Source: CAVVXX01 sp963707975 (GTDB taxonomy: Bacteria; Pseudomonadota; Alphaproteobacteria; Micropepsales; Micropepsaceae). Taken from it: a DNA stretch of 64,000 bases. This document shows, piece by piece, positions 60,831-64,000 of this stretch. A model generated the notes under the pieces. That model ran no database searches. It had not been told where the DNA came from and was given only the letters and a program-made list of their open reading frames with translations. The DNA lies in contig OY970177.1 in the NCBI GenBank assembly GCA_963707975.1, forward strand, positions 558,001 through 622,000, written 5' to 3'. The number at the start of each line of letters is the position of its first letter. The stretch's first letter is position 1. A program made the translations under genes and the position numbers.

Positions 60831-63217
60831 TTATCCAAAAAGCTCCGCAATTTCCGCGACCTGCTCGGGTGCTTCAGCTTCCGCAGCGCCTTCGCCTCGA
60901 TCTGGCGTATGCGTTCGCGCGTGACGCTGAACTGCTGGCCCACTTCTTCCAGCGTGTGATCGGTGTTCATGCCGATGCCGAAGCGCATGCGCAGCACGCG
61001 CTCTTCGCGCGGCGTCAGCGTCGCCAGCACGCGCGTGGTGGTCTCGCGCAAATTGGCCTGGATGGCGGCGTCGATGGGCAGCACCGCGTTCTTGTCCTCG
61101 ATGAAATCGCCGAGATGGCTATCCTCTTCATCACCGATGGGCGTCTCCAGCGAAATCGGCTCCTTGGCGATCTTCATCACCTTGCGAACCTTTTCCAACG
61201 GCATGGCAAGTCGCTCGGCCAGTTCTTCTGGCGTCGCCTCGCGGCCGATTTCGTGCAGCATCTGGCGGGAAGTGCGCACCAGTTTGTTGATGGTCTCGAT
61301 CATGTGCACGGGAATGCGGATGGTGCGCGCTTGATCGGCGATGGAGCGCGTGATCGCCTGCCTGATCCACCACGTGGCGTAAGTGCTGAATTTGTAGCCG
61401 CGGCGGTATTCGAATTTGTCCACCGCCTTCATCAGGCCGATATTGCCTTCCTGGATGAGGTCGAGGAACTGCAGGCCGCGGTTGGTGTATTTCTTGGCGA
61501 TTGAAATGACCAGGCGCAGATTGGCCTCGATCATTTCCTTTTTCGCCTGGCGGCTTTCGCGCTCGCCCTTCTGCACCGTCTGCACGATTGTGCGAAAATC
61601 GGTGATCTCCTGGCGGGTTTCCTGCGCCAGCGTCTGGATTTCCTCGCGGATTTCGCGGACCTTCTCGCGCTCCTCGGCCACGAATTCGCGCCAGCCCATG
61701 CCCGTGAGCCGCCCCACGCGGCGCGCCCAATTGGGGTCGAGCTCATTGCCGAAATATTGCTTGAGGAAATCGGCGCGCTCGACGCCGTGGGCTTCGGCCA
61801 GCCGCAGCATCTTGCCTTCCAGCGAAGTGAGCCGGCGGTTGATGCCGTACATCTGATCGACCAGCGCCTCAATGCGGTTGTTGTTGAGCTTGAGCTTCTT
61901 GACGAGGTCTACGGTTTCGTTGCGCAGCTTCTTGAAGCGGCGCTCCTGGCCGCTGGAGAGTTCGTCCGACGACAGTGCGGCCTCCACGCTCGCATCCTGC
62001 AGGCGGCCCAATCGCTTATAAAGCGCCGCGATCTCGTCCAGCGTTTCCAGCACCTGCGGCTTCAAGGCCGCTTCCATGGCGGAAAGCGACAGCGCGGACT
62101 CGTCGTCAAAATCTTCCTCGCCGGGCGCGGGCGCATCCGGGTTGGCCTCGGCGCCTTCGGCTGCCTCCTCGCCTTCCATTTTCGGCGGCGGGGCCGCTGG
62201 TCTGGGCGGCACTGGCCGCACCATCACGGCGGCAGAGGCCATCGCGCCATTACCGTTCGAAACCGTCACGGCCGCCATCACCACGCCGCCGGGGCCAACA
62301 GCTATGCCGGGCGGCGCGCCGGGTACGCCCGGCATACCGGGCATCACGCCCGGGATGGCGCCTGGAAGGGGCTGGCCATCGGGGCCCAGCGCGCCGGGCT
62401 GACCCGGCACACCGCCATACATGGCTTCGAGATCGATGATGTCGCGCAAGAGCACCTTGCCTTCGTTGAGCTCGTCGCGCCACACGGTGAGCGCCTCGAA
62501 GGTGAGCGGGCTTTCGCACAGCGCCCCGATCATCAGCTCGCGGCCCGCCTCGATGCGCTTGGCGATGGCGATCTCGCCTTCGCGGGAAAGCAATTCCACC
62601 GAGCCCATCTCGCGTAAGTACATGCGCACGGGATCGTCGGTGCGGTCGTAGGTTTCCGTCGTCTTCTCGACGACGGCGATCTGGCCGTCATCGGCCTTGG
62701 CGGGAAGGTTGTCGCCCTCGCCTTCTTCCTGCTCCTCGCTCTCGATGACGTTGATGCCCATTTCGTTGAGCATCGCCATGGTGTCCTCGATCTGCTCGGA
62801 GGACACCTTGTCGGAGGGGAGAACCTTGTTCAGTTCGTCATAGGTGACATAGCCGCGGGATTTCGCCTTGGTGATCATTTTGCGGACAGCGACGTCCGAC
62901 ATGTCGAGCAGTGGCTCGCCATCTTCCTTGCCGGGCACGGGCGCGCCTGTTTCCGGCAGCAGGCCCTTCTTTGCCTGCTGCTGAGGCAACTTGATGCCCT
63001 TGGCGGCGGCCTGCGCCATCAGCGCCTTCATGCGCTGTTTCTCGAAACGCGCGAGTTCTGCAGGTGTTAAGGGGCGCGATTTGGGCGCGGGTTTCTTGAC
63101 GGGCTTTTTGGGCGCTTCCTTGACAGGAACTTTCGCTTTGAACTTGACCGGCACTTTCGCGGGCGCCTTCTTGGGCGCTTTATGTGCCGTTTTCGCTTTT
63201 GCCGCCGTCTTTTTCAC
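60827..63217 (-). CDS. rpoD: RNA polymerase sigma factor RpoD (sigma-70), with long low-complexity insertion
   Basis: Housekeeping sigma factor. The 796-residue product is long for the family. Layout: Lys/Ala/Pro-rich start (1-50), region 1.1 (about 105-160, VRKMITKAKSRGYVTYDELNKVLP), region 1.2 (192-250, DPVRMYLREMGSVELLSREGEIAIAKRIE), a Pro/Gly/Val/Ala-rich insertion (268-372, GVPGQPGALGPDGQPLPGAIPGVMPG...) inside the non-conserved region, then regions 2-4: NLRLVISIAKKYTNRGLQFLDLIQEGNIGLMKAVDKFEYRRGYKFSTYATWWIRQAITR, and the C-terminal LEEVGQQFSVTRERIRQIEAKALRKLKHPSRSRKL. It is 13 bases downstream of dnaG, the usual dnaG-rpoD unit. The essential parts look intact. Confidence 0.96.
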   Translation of the reverse strand: MKKTAAKAKTAHKAPKKAPAKVPVKFKAKVPVKEAPKKPVKKPAPKSRPLTPAELARFEKQRMKALMAQAAAKGIKLPQQQAKKGLLPETGAPVPGKEDGEPLLDMSDVAVRKMITKAKSRGYVTYDELNKVLPSDKVSSEQIEDTMAMLNEMGINVIESEEQEEGEGDNLPAKADDGQIAVVEKTTETYDRTDDPVRMYLREMGSVELLSREGEIAIAKRIEAGRELMIGALCESPLTFEALTVWRDELNEGKVLLRDIIDLEAMYGGVPGQPGALGPDGQPLPGAIPGVMPGMPGVPGAPPGIAVGPGGVVMAAVTVSNGNGAMASAAVMVRPVPPRPAAPPPKMEGEEAAEGAEANPDAPAPGEEDFDDESALSLSAMEAALKPQVLETLDEIAALYKRLGRLQDASVEAALSSDELSSGQERRFKKLRNETVDLVKKLKLNNNRIEALVDQMYGINRRLTSLEGKMLRLAEAHGVERADFLKQYFGNELDPNWARRVGRLTGMGWREFVAEEREKVREIREEIQTLAQETRQEITDFRTIVQTVQKGERESRQAKKEMIEANLRLVISIAKKYTNRGLQFLDLIQEGNIGLMKAVDKFEYRRGYKFSTYATWWIRQAITRSIADQARTIRIPVHMIETINKLVRTSRQMLHEIGREATPEELAERLAMPLEKVRKVMKIAKEPISLETPIGDEEDSHLGDFIEDKNAVLPIDAAIQANLRETTTRVLATLTPREERVLRMRFGIGMNTDHTLEEVGQQFSVTRERIRQIEAKALRKLKHPSRSRKLRSFLDN

Positions 63218-63230
63218 TTCGTTTCCTGTC

Positions 63231-64000
63231 TCAATATTCGTGCTGCGCGCCCGCGCGGATCAAATCGTTCAACCGTTGCAGCTCGTCCCAGTCGCTTTCC
63301 GCGCCCCTCTCAAGATAACGCTTGAGCGCCTCGTCGCGCTGCAGCTTGAGCTCGCTTTGCTCCGGCAAGACTGGATCGCGAAGCTGCGCGATTGCGCGCG
63401 CGGCACGCGGGCCTCCCTGCTCCTCATCCGGTCCCCCTGTCAGCGCACCCGCCAGGATTTTCTGCGCCTTCAGCCGCTCGACGAGTTCGCCGAACCCCTG
63501 CCTGGATAAATGGTTCTCCACGCTCGCTCTTTCAAGGCGGGCTGCGGAGGCCGCGAGGTTTAAGAGTTCGTGGCGAAGCCTGTCAAGCTCCTGATCGGCA
63601 AAGCGAAAATTGGCCAATGCTTCGGCCAGTGTTTCCACCAGTTCCGGGTTCCACAAGAGCAGGCCGACCAGTTCCCGCTCCTTGAGCTGCCGGGCGGCGC
63701 CCGCGGCGTTGACCGCGTGGAGGCTGCCTTTGACGGCGGCGGAGACAGTCACTTGGGGAGCGTAAGTCGTCAATCCCAATCGTAGAGTAGACATCCGAAC
63801 TTCGACGCCCCGACCCCGCTGCTCCATCCTTTGGTTCTTGAAGCCACTGCGCTGCTTGAAGGCGCGGAAGATGCGCTCCTCGAAATCGCGGCGGTAGTAA
63901 TCGGCGATTTTTGTGTTGCTTATCTCGCGCACCAATTTGTCGAGTTCGGCTTCCAGGCCGGCACGGCGTTCCGGCGTGGAGAAATCGCGGCCCTCGGTTG
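63231..64000 (-). CDS. dnaG: DNA primase, C-terminal part
   Basis: Primase of the replication fork; only the C-terminal ~255 residues lie here, the start is to the right of the window. The frame is open to the edge and reads RDFSTPERRAGLEAELDKLVREISNTKIADYYRRDFEERIFRAF, a pattern of the alphaproteobacterial DnaG C-terminal region, followed by a helical helicase-binding-type domain (ELVGLLLWNPELVETLAEALANFRFADQELDRLRHELL...). Position just before rpoD on the same strand supports the call. Confidence 0.85.
   Translation of the reverse strand, partial: TEGRDFSTPERRAGLEAELDKLVREISNTKIADYYRRDFEERIFRAFKQRSGFKNQRMEQRGRGVEVRMSTLRLGLTTYAPQVTVSAAVKGSLHAVNAAGAARQLKERELVGLLLWNPELVETLAEALANFRFADQELDRLRHELLNLAASAARLERASVENHLSRQGFGELVERLKAQKILAGALTGGPDEEQGGPRAARAIAQLRDPVLPEQSELKLQRDEALKRYLERGAESDWDELQRLNDLIRAGAQHEY

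Noticed and set aside
61757..62617. 286-codon plus-strand frame within rpoD
   Set aside because: His/Arg/Gly-rich mirror of the rpoD low-complexity region; no signals.

Overview
This 64 kb window is chromosomal DNA of a high-GC alphaproteobacterium. The evidence is the small alphaproteobacterial-type SRP RNA, the TIGR02302/DUF4175, DUF2125 and MJ0042-zinc-ribbon families, an FtsEX-YdcF-PlsC cluster, class II ribonucleotide reductase, CysN/C fusion, MetX-MetW, EtfBA and a Tad pilus of the Cpa type. The exact genus cannot be fixed by reading alone; a soil or root-associated lineage near Rhizobiales/Micropepsales is my best inference.

Layout. 1-5.4 kb: start of dnaX (leaving the window to the left, with an apparent frameshift), the SRP RNA, kdsB, a membrane cytochrome c, an NlpC/P60 hydrolase coupled to a leucyl aminopeptidase, and a TAXI-type solute-binding protein. 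5.6-22.4 kb: a Tad/Flp pilus island. It holds a TadD-like TPR lipoprotein with a very long low-complexity tail, a Sel1 protein, then a leftward operon reading (from its promoter side) flp3, flp2, flp1, cpaA, cpaB, cpaC, cpaD, cpaE, cpaF, tadB, tadC. Beyond it lie an isoprenylcysteine-methyltransferase-like protein, a stand-alone pilus-assembly N-domain protein, a TadG-like von Willebrand protein and two TadE-like minor pseudopilins. cpaF carries two apparent single-base insertions.

22.4-35.3 kb: metabolic and envelope genes: tesB, the betaine-lipid operon btaAB, an OmpA-family porin, tryptophan 2,3-dioxygenase, sulfate activation cysD-cysNC, asd, a lipoprotein, and a UbiH-type hydroxylase. 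35.7-49.3 kb: ftsK, a PH-domain membrane protein, etfBA with 3-hydroxyacyl-CoA dehydrogenase (behind a strongly palindromic promoter), tlpA, a tiny LptM-like lipoprotein, TIGR02302, a phosphoribosyltransferase, an MJ0042 zinc-ribbon protein, ftsEX, ydcF and plsC.

49.4-64 kb: class II ribonucleotide reductase, DUF2125, hisC divergent from metX-metW, a methyltransferase divergent from gloB, several small secreted or membrane proteins of unknown role, a MAPEG protein, a toxin-less pair of antitoxin-like genes next to a palindromic repeat, an unknown lower-GC gene, rpoD with an unusual proline/glycine-rich insertion, and the 3' part of dnaG.

Start-stop overlaps (ATGA, GTGA and one TTGA) are used throughout to couple genes, and GTG/TTG starts are common. 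No tRNA, rRNA, CRISPR array, prophage or insertion sequence was seen. The best candidates for something new are regulatory (etfBA promoter), architectural (TadD-like tail, RpoD insertion, TadG insertion) and the small islet at 59.4-60.8 kb. No clearly novel multi-gene system is evident.
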